From positions 1 to 30,576 of the forward strand of contig JBOEHG010000036.1 in the NCBI GenBank assembly GCA_050633825.1: 30,576 bases of DNA, in the 5' to 3' direction. The DNA is from CANLBN01 sp050633825. GTDB lineage: Bacteria; Pseudomonadota; Gammaproteobacteria; Pseudomonadales; Cellvibrionaceae. Of the stretch, positions 1 through 7,556 are shown piece by piece (within the stretch, counting starts at the first letter, position 1; each line of letters starts with the position of its first letter). A program made the position numbers and the translations under genes. The notes beneath the pieces are model-generated. The model was not told the DNA's origin, ran no database searches, and saw only the letters and a list, made by a program, of their open reading frames with translations.

Positions 1-39
1 ATAAAAAGCGTAGTTGTAACTGCTGCTAAATTTTATAAA

Positions 40-70
40 CCTCCAATACTATTTTTAATAGTATTGGAGG
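40..70. terminator. Perfect hairpin, probable bidirectional terminator
   Basis: A perfect 14-bp inverted repeat (arms 40-53 and 57-70) encloses a 3-nt TTT loop. It lies 25 bases beyond the stop codon of the minus-strand sensor kinase gene. AT-rich tracts follow on both sides (TATTGTTTTA on plus, TTTATAAAAT on minus), so it could end transcription from either direction. The stem is only moderately GC-rich and the T tracts are interrupted, so termination is inferred from position and shape. Confidence 0.7.
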
Positions 71-95
71 TATTGTTTTATAAAAAATAGTAAGG

Positions 96-1457
96 CTAGA
101 GTGGAATATCAACTTTAATAACAGTTCCAATTTCTTCAGATGAAAATACACTGAAGTTTCCGCCAAGTGATTCTGCTCGAACTCTTATATCAACAAAGCC
201 TACACCGGCTTGACCGCCTTTTCCTAATACTTTCTTCACATTAAACCCTGCACCATTATCTTGAATAGTTAAGCTTAATGCAGTACGTGTTTGACGCATA
301 CGTATACTGGCAGTGGTTGCCTGAGAATGATTAGCGATATTATGCAATGCTTCTTGAATAATGCGGTATATTGCTGTTTCAAATTCACCCGGAAGCCTAT
401 TGCCTGATTCCGATTTTTTAAAACTAATTTCAATATTACTTTCAGCGGATACTTTGCCTGCAAGCGCTTCAACAGCTGGATACAAGCCCATCGTATCAAG
501 CATTTCTGGTCGAAGTTCTCCGGAAATACGATAAACTTCTTTAATCGTTTTATCCAGTATTGTCACGGCCGTTAAAAAGTCTTTGCGTGCCTCACCGTTT
601 TCCATCGGTGTATTTTTAGCAACGTCTTTTAGTTTAGAGCGAGTTGCATATAAGGCTTTGTTAATACCCTTTTGTAAATCGCGAGCAACACGTATACGTT
701 CTTCTTCTTGGCCTTCTACCGCTTTACGTGATAATAAACGGAGTTGTTCATCTGCTAGCTTACCTTCAGACATTGTAAAACGAGCACCGATTAAGCCAAC
801 AATAATAGTACAGGATAAGGCTAAGCCTGCGATCAATTTCCACGTTCTAGCGATATTGCTATCGACTTCAGATTGTACGCCGGCAATGGCATCATCAAGG
901 TCATCAACATAAAGCCCTGTTCCTACCATCCACTCCCAATCACTTAAACCAAGGGAGTAACTAATTTTATCAACTTCACGGCCTTTAGAAGGTTTATCCC
1001 ATACATAGTTAGTGTAACCACCCCCTTGCTTTGCATCATTTACGAGCTCTTGAATTAACAGTACGCCATTTTTATCTTGTATATCCCACAGATTTTTCCC
1101 CTCTATATGAGGTTTTGTGGGGAGAACAACGTTGGTTCCTTTATAATCATAAACAAAGATATAGCCATCTGACCCATAGGCTAAATTTCTCAAAATTGTT
1201 TTTGCCGCTTCTTGGGCTTCAGGCGAATTTTTATCAGTGCTATTGTAGATGTGATCAACAGAAGAAAGAGCCATTTCAGTATAATTTTTTAACTCATTGC
1301 GTCTGAGGTCGTAAATTTTTTCAGAGAAGCTACTGAGGTTGTTATTACCCAATTCTTTGGCTTGAAAAATGGCAAGAATGGTCAATACACAACTAACCAA
1401 AACCAGTGGAATTAATACTAGAAGTAGTATCTTTGCTTTAAAACTAAGGTTTTTCAT
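96..1457 (-). CDS. Cache-domain sensor histidine kinase-like protein lacking the phosphoacceptor His
   Basis: This 453-aa protein has a membrane helix at about residues 9-31, a periplasmic single-Cache-type domain at about 35-205 (DGYIFVYDYKGTNVV, GKNLWD, then a GGGYTNYVW segment), a second helix at about 208-226, a HisKA_3-like dimerisation helix, and a HATPase domain to the end. The N box (QEALHNIANHS), G1 (DNGAGF) and a GVGF/DIRVRAESLGG segment are intact. The H box reads RVARDLQKGINK, where the NarL-type family normally has RELHDG. The expected His is therefore Gln262, encoded by CAA. Single-Cache domains often bind small carboxylates. No response regulator is encoded in the window. The promoter overlaps two FadR-type operators, which links the gene to the adjacent lut locus. 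It may be a regulatory or phosphatase-only partner rather than an autophosphorylating kinase. Confidence 0.85.
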   Translation of the reverse strand: MKNLSFKAKILLLVLIPLVLVSCVLTILAIFQAKELGNNNLSSFSEKIYDLRRNELKNYTEMALSSVDHIYNSTDKNSPEAQEAAKTILRNLAYGSDGYIFVYDYKGTNVVLPTKPHIEGKNLWDIQDKNGVLLIQELVNDAKQGGGYTNYVWDKPSKGREVDKISYSLGLSDWEWMVGTGLYVDDLDDAIAGVQSEVDSNIARTWKLIAGLALSCTIIVGLIGARFTMSEGKLADEQLRLLSRKAVEGQEEERIRVARDLQKGINKALYATRSKLKDVAKNTPMENGEARKDFLTAVTILDKTIKEVYRISGELRPEMLDTMGLYPAVEALAGKVSAESNIEISFKKSESGNRLPGEFETAIYRIIQEALHNIANHSQATTASIRMRQTRTALSLTIQDNGAGFNVKKVLGKGGQAGVGFVDIRVRAESLGGNFSVFSSEEIGTVIKVDIPL

Positions 1458-1514
1458 GATCTATACAGCCTATCGTTATAATTAGAGCTAAGCGTATAAA
1501 ACGCTTTGGGTTCT

Positions 1515-1525
1515 TGGTAATACCA
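1515..1525. promoter_or_regulatory. FadR/LldR-type operator half-pair 1
   Basis: TGGT-AAT-ACCA is a perfect 4+4 palindrome with a 3-nt spacer. This is the layout known for FadR-subfamily GntR regulators such as PdhR and LldR. It overlaps the -10 box proposed for the kinase promoter. The regulator is probably one of the two FCD proteins encoded here. Confidence 0.55.
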
Positions 1526-1550
1526 TATTGTATTTGGTCATACCAAGCAA
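1522..1550 (-). promoter_or_regulatory. Candidate promoter of the sensor kinase gene
   Basis: Read on the minus strand, TTGCTT (1550-1545) and TATGGT (1527-1522) are separated by 17 bases and point toward the kinase start at 1457. The match to sigma-70 consensus is moderate (3/6 and 4/6). Both boxes overlap the two operator palindromes at 1515-1525 and 1534-1546, as expected for a repressed promoter. Confidence 0.45.
1534..1546. promoter_or_regulatory. FadR/LldR-type operator 2
   Basis: TTGGT-CAT-ACCAA is a perfect 5+5 palindrome with a 3-nt spacer, nine bases from the preceding site, giving a centre-to-centre distance of 20 bp (about two helical turns). It occupies the spacer of the kinase promoter and touches its -35 box. 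It is about 210 bp upstream of the first FCD regulator gene and could serve both directions. Confidence 0.65.
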
Positions 1551-1753
1551 ACATTTTTCACTCTTTATGTAGAAAATTGCGCCATATGATCGGCTGAAGT
1601 TATAGATTACGGTTATAAGTAAAAACTCGTAGACGACTTAAGTAATAATACTGAGGTGGATAAGGGTGTATTCCATCGACAAAAACCCATTAAAAAACAT
1701 ATACTAAGGGCTGAAGTAGTACATAAGTGAATCCTCCCCCTTACGAGCGAATT

Positions 1754-2518
1754 ATGGCTTTTGAACAAATAAAACAAATAAGAGTTGCGGACGAAATAGC
1801 TAAGCAAATAGAAGAGCAATTAATGCAGGGAATTTTAAAGCCTGGTGAAAAATTGCCTTCTGAAAGGGAGCTCTCAAAATTACTGAATGTGTCTAGGCCA
1901 TCTATACGAGAGGCTTTGCATAAGTTAGAGGCCAGAAAAATCCTTAATAAAGATCCTGGTGGTAGTGCTTATGTCTCTGACAATATAGGTCACTCCTTTA
2001 CGGATCCTCTTATGGAACTACTGGTTAATCACTATGAAGCGCCTTTCGAATTATTGGAAATTCGTTATGTGTTGGAAGGTATGGCTGCTTACAATGCCGC
2101 CCTTAGGTGCACTGATACAGATAAGGAAGTGATAAAGCAGCGTTACGAAGCCTTACAAAAATCCCATGATGAAAAGAAAGCAGATACGGAAGCAACTGCG
2201 GATATAGAGTTTCATTTAGCCATTGCGGAAGCATCGCATAATGCGATGCTTGTCCACTTAATGCGAAGTTTGTTTTCAGTACTGCACAAAAGTGTATTAT
2301 TCTCTTTCGCAGCTTTTTACGCTAAACCAAGTGTGCGGGCATCATTACCTGATCAGCATAAAGATATTATGGATGCGATTATGGCGGGGGATGCCAAACT
2401 GGCGAGAGAAAAAATGCAAGCCCATATTCTTTCTGTTGACGAGTTGCTTAGAAAAGGCCATGAGCAAAATCGCCGTGAACAAATTGCGCAAAATCGCCTG
2501 ACTGATTTACAAGATTAA
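1754..2518 (+). CDS. GntR-family transcriptional regulator, FCD (FadR/LldR) subfamily, copy 1
   Basis: The N-terminal winged helix-turn-helix is typical of GntR proteins (GEKLPSERELSKLLNVSRPSIREAL). The FCD effector domain keeps its likely metal ligands (Asp/His in DIEFHLAIAEASHN, His in DQHKDI, His in QAHILSVDELL). The ATG at 1754 (MAFEQIKQIRV) is preferred over a GTG at 1727, because family members usually begin this way and a GAGCGA lies just upstream. FCD regulators of this type often respond to lactate, pyruvate or similar acids. The gene converges with lutC, leaving only 13 bp between stop codons, and is a clear paralogue of the regulator at 6062. It is a probable repressor of lutABC and of the kinase promoter; the effector is inferred from context. 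Confidence 0.9.
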   Translation: MAFEQIKQIRVADEIAKQIEEQLMQGILKPGEKLPSERELSKLLNVSRPSIREALHKLEARKILNKDPGGSAYVSDNIGHSFTDPLMELLVNHYEAPFELLEIRYVLEGMAAYNAALRCTDTDKEVIKQRYEALQKSHDEKKADTEATADIEFHLAIAEASHNAMLVHLMRSLFSVLHKSVLFSFAAFYAKPSVRASLPDQHKDIMDAIMAGDAKLAREKMQAHILSVDELLRKGHEQNRREQIAQNRLTDLQD

Positions 2519-2531
2519 CGGCAATAGTAAA

Positions 2532-3212
2532 CTACATATCATCGATAATAATAATATGTACAAACTCTGGTCCATGTGCTCCTTGTACTAAAACGCCTTC
2601 AATATCTGTTGTGCCACTTGCACCGCTTATCATGCACATATTTCTGGGTGTTTCCCCATTTTTTGCAATCTCATTTGCAATTAAGGCATAGTCATCCATA
2701 AAGGGCAGTATTTTGGACTTTGGAATTACAGGCAATAAGTAAAGCGGAAGAAAATTAAGTAATATCGGCATGTCCGGGCTGGAATGAATAACGAATGAGC
2801 CTGTTTCAGCTACTCCATACTCTGCCCAACAGATACCAACAGAATTATCTTCTTCAATATCAGCATCGATATTTATTTCACTCCAATCCAATGATAAAAA
2901 TGATTCTTTATTTTGTAATTTAATTGTTTTGTCTAAAGAATGATTTTTCAAAAAGCGATAAACAGCTTCGGGTAATTTTGCTAGTGTTGTTACCGTTTCA
3001 CAAGTCGTCCCAATGACCAATTCATTTTCAATACGTTTGATAAAGGCCTCACAAGGGATGTCTGATAATAGTGACGGACGAGCGCTCGAGCTTTCATTTA
3101 ATATATCCAGCGCATCTTGTTGAATGGCGTTGATATCAGCAACGACGGAAGGTGAGGCTTTTTGTATTGCATCAAAAATAATTTTCTTGTTTAACGTTTC
3201 TTCTTGATTCAT
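2532..3212 (-). CDS. lutC: LutC-type lactate utilisation protein (LUD domain)
   Basis: This 226-aa protein of the LUD (YkgG/LutC) family carries the C-terminal family signature SGTTDIEGVLVQGAHGP. It is the third gene of a lutA-lutB-lutC operon, starting 8 bases after the lutB stop. In characterised systems LutABC together oxidise L-lactate to pyruvate in the cytoplasm, with LutC as a non-catalytic or poorly defined subunit. The Cys-poor sequence, with no iron-sulfur motif, fits LutC rather than LutB. No signal peptide or membrane segment is seen. Confidence 0.9.
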   Translation of the reverse strand: MNQEETLNKKIIFDAIQKASPSVVADINAIQQDALDILNESSSARPSLLSDIPCEAFIKRIENELVIGTTCETVTTLAKLPEAVYRFLKNHSLDKTIKLQNKESFLSLDWSEINIDADIEEDNSVGICWAEYGVAETGSFVIHSSPDMPILLNFLPLYLLPVIPKSKILPFMDDYALIANEIAKNGETPRNMCMISGASGTTDIEGVLVQGAHGPEFVHIIIIDDM

Positions 3213-3220
3213 TTGATATT

Positions 3221-4630
3221 TTACTTCTGTTTATTTTTTAAATATTGTTGCATAAATGTCTTGGCTTCCGGTGCCGGTAGATCTCTATTCTTAGTCCAGC
3301 CACTGGTAAAAGGCATGGATTTTATCCAGCCATTACGTTTAAAAAGCCCCATGCTAATGACTCCAATAGATGATAAAAGTTGAAATAATTTTGGTCGGCT
3401 GGCTAAGACTGAAAAGGTCGTTACAGCAAAGCGGTTAATAATAGGTTCGTATTTTTTTTGCCAGGATTGAGCACGAAGGGCGCGAAGCAGTTTAGGTAAA
3501 GGAATGTTAACAGGGCAAACTTCCTCACAGCGACCATTGAGTGTGCAGGCATGTGTCTGCTTATTGGCAGTTTCTAGTCCGTTTAAGTGAGGCGTTAATA
3601 CTGAGCCCATAGGGCCTGGATAGACAGAACCATAAGCATGACCGCCAATATGTTTATAGACAACACAATGATTCATACAGGCTCCGCAGCGAATGCAACG
3701 TAACATCTCTTCCATGCCTTCAGCTAACATTTTAGTGCGACCATTATCAACTAAAACAATATGGCATTCTTCTGGGCCATCGGCATCGTCCTTACGTTTT
3801 GGGCCATTATGAAAGGTAATATATTGTGTAATTTCCCCACCTGTTGCTGACCGTGTCAGTAAACGTAGTAGGGGGATTGCATGTGCCATTGAAGGAACCA
3901 ATTTTTCAATACCCGCAGTGACTATATGTACTTTAGGTGGCGTTATCGTTAATTCTGCATTGCCCTCATTTGTTACAGTGCACGTTGATCCGCTATCGGC
4001 TAATAAGAAATTTGCACCACTAATACCAATATCAGCGGTGAGGAATTTTGTTCGCATTTCACGCCGAGCACTTCGAACTAATTCTGTAATTTCTTTAGAG
4101 TGTGTAGGGTCTTTGTGATTTTTACGGAATAATTCAATAACATCTTCCCGACTACGGTGCATGGCAGGCCAGACAATATGTGAGGGTGGGTCACCCGCTA
4201 GTTGAATAATGTGTTCAGCTAGATCGGTTTCGATGCGATCATAGTTGGCATCATCTAAAGCATGTGATAAGCCAATTTCTTCACCTAACATTGATTTGCT
4301 GCGTGTTATTTTTTTTGCTTCATGTTGCTTGCAAATATCTAACACAATTTTAGAAGCTTGTTCACCAGTGCTGGCCCAATGTACAGTTGCCCCTTGTTCA
4401 ATGGCATTGCGTTCAAATTCTGAGAGATAGTAAGCCATATGTTTGATTACATGGTCTTTAACTTTTTGTCCTTGTGCACTCGCTTTGTCAAAATTAGGGA
4501 AGTTCGCAATAGCTTCAGCACGTTTTTGTTCCGCTTTATCAGTTGTACGACGGATTGTTCGTTTTAAATTGGGTTGTGCTAATGCTTCACTGACATTTTG
4601 GTAGAAATTTTCAGGTTTATTGGCTTTCAT
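3221..4630 (-). CDS. lutB: LutB-type iron-sulfur lactate oxidation protein
   Basis: This 469-aa protein has an N-terminal LUD domain (about 70-300) followed by a ferredoxin-like region. The first cluster motif is CIRCGACMNHC (Cys312, 315, 318, 322). The second reads ACTLNGRCEEVCP (Cys362, 368, 372), where many LutB/YkgF proteins as I recall them have C-x2-C-x3-C. The C-terminal portion has the usual basic/hydrophobic tail. LutB is thought to pass electrons from lactate oxidation to the respiratory chain. Its start overlaps the lutA 3' end by 14 bases, which implies translational coupling. Family assignment is firm; the substrate (L-lactate rather than another hydroxy acid) is inferred. Confidence 0.92.
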   Translation of the reverse strand: MKANKPENFYQNVSEALAQPNLKRTIRRTTDKAEQKRAEAIANFPNFDKASAQGQKVKDHVIKHMAYYLSEFERNAIEQGATVHWASTGEQASKIVLDICKQHEAKKITRSKSMLGEEIGLSHALDDANYDRIETDLAEHIIQLAGDPPSHIVWPAMHRSREDVIELFRKNHKDPTHSKEITELVRSARREMRTKFLTADIGISGANFLLADSGSTCTVTNEGNAELTITPPKVHIVTAGIEKLVPSMAHAIPLLRLLTRSATGGEITQYITFHNGPKRKDDADGPEECHIVLVDNGRTKMLAEGMEEMLRCIRCGACMNHCVVYKHIGGHAYGSVYPGPMGSVLTPHLNGLETANKQTHACTLNGRCEEVCPVNIPLPKLLRALRAQSWQKKYEPIINRFAVTTFSVLASRPKLFQLLSSIGVISMGLFKRNGWIKSMPFTSGWTKNRDLPAPEAKTFMQQYLKNKQK

Positions 4631-5405
4631 TTTTCTTCCTTAAAATTTCAGGTGCCATACCGGCTAAAACTTCAGCAGTGTGCAGTGCTGTTGTTTGTGT
4701 CTGATTGTTACGGTTTAATTTTCCTGACATGTTCATCAAACAGCCTAGATCACCTCCTAGTAAAAAATCTGCCTCGGTTTTGAGTATGTTATCTGTTTTT
4801 TCTTCTACAATTTCATTGGATATATCAGAATACTTCACACAAAATGTTCCGCCAAAGCCGCAGCACTCGGTATTACCATTCAGGGGTCTATGGGATAACC
4901 CTTTCACATTGGCTAGCATCTTTCTGGGTTGCTCATACACATTAAGTGTGCGTAAGCCGGAGCAGCTATCGTGATAAGTGTAAGTACCATCAAGCTCAAT
5001 ATTCTGTGGCTCAAAGTTACAAATATCGACAAGAAACGAAAGTAGTTCGTGTGTTTTTTGAGATGTTTTCTCCGCCCGTAATTGCCATTCTTCATTATCA
5101 GAAAATAGCTCAGTGAAGTTTTTTCTGACCATTCCTGCACAAGAGCCAGAAGGAACAACAATATAATCGTAACTTTCAAATTCACGGATAAATTGTTTGG
5201 CAACTTTTCGGGTACCGTCATCATCACCAGAGTTAAATGCAGGTTGACCGCAACAAGATTGTGCCGAGGGGACCTCAACCTTACAGCCGGCTTCTTCTAG
5301 TAGTTTAAGTGATGCAAAGCCAACAGAGGGGCGCATAGTGTTTGCTAAACACGTAACAAAAAAGCCGACCTTCTTATTTGCCAATTGATTGTTTGAGATG
5401 CTCAT
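4617..5405 (-). CDS. lutA: LutA-type (Fe-S)-binding lactate oxidation protein, CCG domains
   Basis: This 262-aa protein has two cysteine-rich CCG domains (SCCGQPAFNSGD with Cys51-Cys52, and ECCGFGGTFC with Cys181-Cys182). Such domains also occur in glycolate oxidase GlcF and heterodisulfide reductase HdrB and bind iron-sulfur clusters. It is the first gene of the lutABC operon, with an 80-nt leader running from a strong -35 box and a regulator site at 5460-5474. GlcF is the main alternative, but the LutB and LutC neighbours and the short length settle the call. Confidence 0.93.
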   Translation of the reverse strand: MSISNNQLANKKVGFFVTCLANTMRPSVGFASLKLLEEAGCKVEVPSAQSCCGQPAFNSGDDDGTRKVAKQFIREFESYDYIVVPSGSCAGMVRKNFTELFSDNEEWQLRAEKTSQKTHELLSFLVDICNFEPQNIELDGTYTYHDSCSGLRTLNVYEQPRKMLANVKGLSHRPLNGNTECCGFGGTFCVKYSDISNEIVEEKTDNILKTEADFLLGGDLGCLMNMSGKLNRNNQTQTTALHTAEVLAGMAPEILRKKNESQ

Positions 5406-5459
5406 TTTTTACCGCTTATTAATAATATTGCTAATAGAGTATAGGTTAAGTTTTTAACG

Positions 5460-5474
5460 ATTGGTCAAACCAAT
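5460..5474. promoter_or_regulatory. FadR/LldR-type operator 3 in the lutA leader
   Basis: ATTGGT-CAA-ACCAAT is a perfect 6+6 palindrome with a 3-nt spacer, the best of the five sites. It lies just downstream of the predicted lutA transcription start, where bound repressor would block RNA polymerase, and 54 bp upstream of the lutA start codon. Confidence 0.75.
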
Positions 5475-5493
5475 GATCCAAAATTTATACTTT

Positions 5494-5522
5494 ATGTAAG
5501 CTGTATTGCTAAATCTTGTCAA
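5494..5522 (-). promoter_or_regulatory. Candidate lutABC promoter
   Basis: On the minus strand a perfect -35 hexamer TTGACA (5522-5517) is followed after 17 bases by TTACAT (5499-5494, 3/6 to TATAAT). The start site would be near 5487, and operator 3 covers roughly +13 to +27. The -10 box is weak, so its exact position is uncertain. Confidence 0.5.
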
Positions 5523-5624
5523 TGCTTTTATTTTTTATCTATAAGGTGTTGATTTTAAAGAGTATAAGTTGGATTGTTGGAGTGCTATTTTTCAGTAAAA
5601 TTATATTTTTATGTATTTATTGTT

Positions 5625-5641
5625 AATTGGTCTGGCCAATT
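5625..5641. promoter_or_regulatory. FadR/LldR-type operator 4
   Basis: AATTGGTCTGGCCAATT is a near-perfect palindrome matching the AATTGGT-N3-ACCAATT layout with one mismatch (GCCAATT). It lies about 100 bp upstream of the lutA -35 box. Its centre is 166 bp from that of operator 3, a distance that would permit looping between bound dimers. Confidence 0.6.
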
Positions 5642-5693
5642 TTGTTGTAGTAATTGAATAACTGACTAACATAATGCCTCTACATCATACCGA

Positions 5694-5909
5694 TTAAACT
5701 AGGGTCTGAGTAGAAATCACTGGCGTTAATGCTGGTTGATAAAGTAAATAAGCTGCAAGAATACCCACAATCCGCGTTGCCAGTGCAATCATCGCAGCTG
5801 TACTTGCGTCTTTACTGTTTGTAGCAGTAATCAATAGAGTTGATAAAGCCGCTATTATCATTTGAAGATAGAGAATAAAGCTGAGTGGTTGACCAATATA
5901 AAAGCCCAA
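5694..5909 (-). CDS. Short hydrophobic ORF, possible small membrane protein or gene remnant
   Basis: The predicted 71-aa product has two likely membrane helices (about 9-28 and 38-56) and a short polar link (ATNSKDAST). It begins with TTG and has no visible ribosome-binding site; in-frame sequence extends only about seven codons further upstream, to a TAA. It is codirectional with lutABC and occupies the place where a lactate permease often sits. It shows no similarity I recognise to LldP and is far too short for a permease. It could be a decayed gene fragment, a real small protein or a chance ORF. Confidence 0.28.
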   Translation of the reverse strand: MGFYIGQPLSFILYLQMIIAALSTLLITATNSKDASTAAMIALATRIVGILAAYLLYQPALTPVISTQTLV

Positions 5910-6046
5910 TATTTCTATTGTGAAAGCTGAATATTACTGTAATTAACATTAAGTTATTGTTATAAAATATTGATTTTAAAGTATTATTTAATTTTCATTT
6001 TAAATGCCTTATTATGCCAATATACTGGGTAAGATTATTTTTTATT

Positions 6047-6061
6047 ATTGGTAGGGCCAAT
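6047..6061. promoter_or_regulatory. FadR/LldR-type operator 5 abutting a start codon
   Basis: ATTGGT-AGG-GCCAAT is a near-palindrome (one mismatched pair) ending one base before the ATG at 6062 of FCD regulator 2. Its central AGGG can also serve as the Shine-Dalgarno sequence. A dimer bound here would block the gene's own transcription, suggesting autorepression. Confidence 0.6.
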
Positions 6062-6799
6062 ATGAGTAGTTCAGAAGACTTATATAGCTATTATGAAGCA
6101 GCAATTGTTGAGGGTAGTTTACGCTCTGGGGCGCGTTTGCCTGCGGAGCGTGAACTTGCTCAGCGCTTTTCTATATCACGTACCAGTGTTAGAGAGGTGT
6201 TGCAACGCTTAAAAGCAAAAGGCTGGGTTGTTAGTAAGCGTGGTGGTGGTCATTATGTATCAAGCCAGCTTCAACAGGATATTGCCGAGCCCATACTCAA
6301 AATATTGAGCAATAACCCTGATGCACATTTTGATTTGTTGGAATTTAGGCATAGTATTGAAGGGGATTGCGCTTATAATGCTGCCCTGAGAGCAAATGAA
6401 GTTGATATCCAAGCCTTAACAGCAGCTTATCACGCTTTGCAAAAAGCCTATCAGCAACATGATATAGCGGCAGAAGCGAATGCTGATGCAGGGTTTCATT
6501 TGGCTATTGCTGAGGCGAGCCATAATTTGATTTTTTTACACTTAGTAAAAAGCTTGTTTACCGTGTTGCAAACCAATATGCGTAGCAGCATTAGTAAAAT
6601 GTTTGAAAATCAAATTGCGCGAGAGGCGTTGATGAATCAGCATTCAGCGATTTATGATGCGATTATTAATCGTCAACCAAGCACAGCAAAAGAAGCTGCT
6701 CATCAGCATATTCGTTATGTAGAGCAATTATTGCAGGACTTATTGCGTGAACAATATCGCCGTGAGCGTTCCGAGCGTCGACATCAATCAATAGATTAG
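6062..6799 (+). CDS. GntR-family transcriptional regulator, FCD (FadR/LldR) subfamily, copy 2
   Basis: This 245-aa regulator has a winged HTH (ARLPAERELAQRFSISRTSVREVLQRL) and an FCD domain with likely metal ligands in DAGFHLAIAEASHN, NQHSAIYDAI and HQHIRYVEQLL. The ATG at 6062 is chosen over the in-frame ATG at 6014. The former has AGGG five bases upstream, while the extra 16 residues of the latter are hydrophobic and unlike GntR N-termini. It is a paralogue of the regulator at 1754: both share the FHLAIAEASHN block and the segment LLE-(I/F)-R-x-x-(L/I)-EG. It is divergent from lutABC and probably responds to lactate or a related acid. The C-terminus is Arg-rich (EQYRRERSERRH). Confidence 0.9.
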   Translation: MSSSEDLYSYYEAAIVEGSLRSGARLPAERELAQRFSISRTSVREVLQRLKAKGWVVSKRGGGHYVSSQLQQDIAEPILKILSNNPDAHFDLLEFRHSIEGDCAYNAALRANEVDIQALTAAYHALQKAYQQHDIAAEANADAGFHLAIAEASHNLIFLHLVKSLFTVLQTNMRSSISKMFENQIAREALMNQHSAIYDAIINRQPSTAKEAAHQHIRYVEQLLQDLLREQYRRERSERRHQSID

Positions 6800-6869
6800 T
6801 TTGCGCAAATTAAATAACAGAAGTACAACAAAAAGTACGATTCAATATTTACGTATAAAGTAGTGATCA

Positions 6870-7523
6870 ATGACAGATATTAGCCACATTCAATCTTTTC
6901 TTTTATGTGAGACCCCTCAGGCATGGATTGATAATGCCATTAACGATATTTCTCTTTTATTAATTGACCATGCCAACTGTGAGAAAAAAGCAGCAAGCAC
7001 AGCACTCAATATAATGTACCGTTATGTCGATGATTATGAGCTGCTTAATAAAATGTCCCGCTTAGCGCGTGAAGAGTTGCGACATTTTGAACAGGTGATT
7101 GCGTTAATGAAAAAGAGAGGAATTGAATATCCTCAAATAGAAGCGGCCCGTTATGCCGGTAGTTTAAGGAAAAAACTGCGTACCAGTGAACCGGGTAAAT
7201 TAATTGATACACTTATAGCGGGTGCAATTATTGAGGCTCGTTCCTGTGAGCGTTTTGCAAAACTTGCTCCTTATTTGGATGATGAGCTGCAAGCCTTTTA
7301 TCTGTCTTTGTTAAAGTCAGAAGCCCGTCACTATGAAGATTATCTGGGTTTGGCTAGAAAGGTTGCGAAATCAACAAAACAGGATAGTGCAGGCGTAGAT
7401 AAAAGAGTGCAGGAGTTGTTAGAAATAGAACAGTCGTTGATTTTATCTGAGGATGAGCAATTTCGATTCCATAGTGGGCCAGTTGCTGTGAAAGTGCCAG
7501 CCAATAATTTATCCATGGGCTAG
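6870..7523 (+). CDS. miaE: tRNA-(2-methylthio-N6-isopentenyl-A37) hydroxylase MiaE
   Basis: The 217-aa, all-helical ferritin-like diiron protein carries the expected ligand pattern: Glu38 (ANCEKKAA), Glu69 and His72 (REELRHFEQ), Glu122 (EARSCERF), and Glu151 and His154 (EARHYEDY). MiaE uses O2 to hydroxylate the isopentenyl group of ms2i6A at tRNA position 37. Length and motifs fit the family closely. It starts 70 bp after FCD regulator 2 on the same strand and has no functional tie to the lut genes that I can see. Confidence 0.95.
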   Translation: MTDISHIQSFLLCETPQAWIDNAINDISLLLIDHANCEKKAASTALNIMYRYVDDYELLNKMSRLAREELRHFEQVIALMKKRGIEYPQIEAARYAGSLRKKLRTSEPGKLIDTLIAGAIIEARSCERFAKLAPYLDDELQAFYLSLLKSEARHYEDYLGLARKVAKSTKQDSAGVDKRVQELLEIEQSLILSEDEQFRFHSGPVAVKVPANNLSMG

Positions 7524-7556
7524 TAATTCATTAGCCTGTTATTTTGAGAATAAGAA

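Larger units (their letters stand above)
5406..6061. other. Long regulatory region between lutA and the second FCD regulator
   Basis: This AT-rich 656-bp interval separates the divergent lutABC operon and FCD regulator 2. It contains the candidate lutA promoter, three FadR-type operators and one weak minus-strand ORF for a short membrane protein. No lactate permease gene is recognisable. Confidence 0.6.

Noticed and set aside
583..1306. Plus-strand ORFs of 91-109 codons opposite the sensor kinase
   Set aside because: They are shadows of a well-supported minus-strand gene, with no ribosome-binding sites and no family features.
6014..6061. Upstream ATG start for FCD regulator 2 adding 16 residues
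   Set aside because: The added residues (IYWVRLFFIIGRAN) are hydrophobic and unlike GntR N-termini. There is no Shine-Dalgarno at 6014, while AGGG precedes the ATG at 6062.
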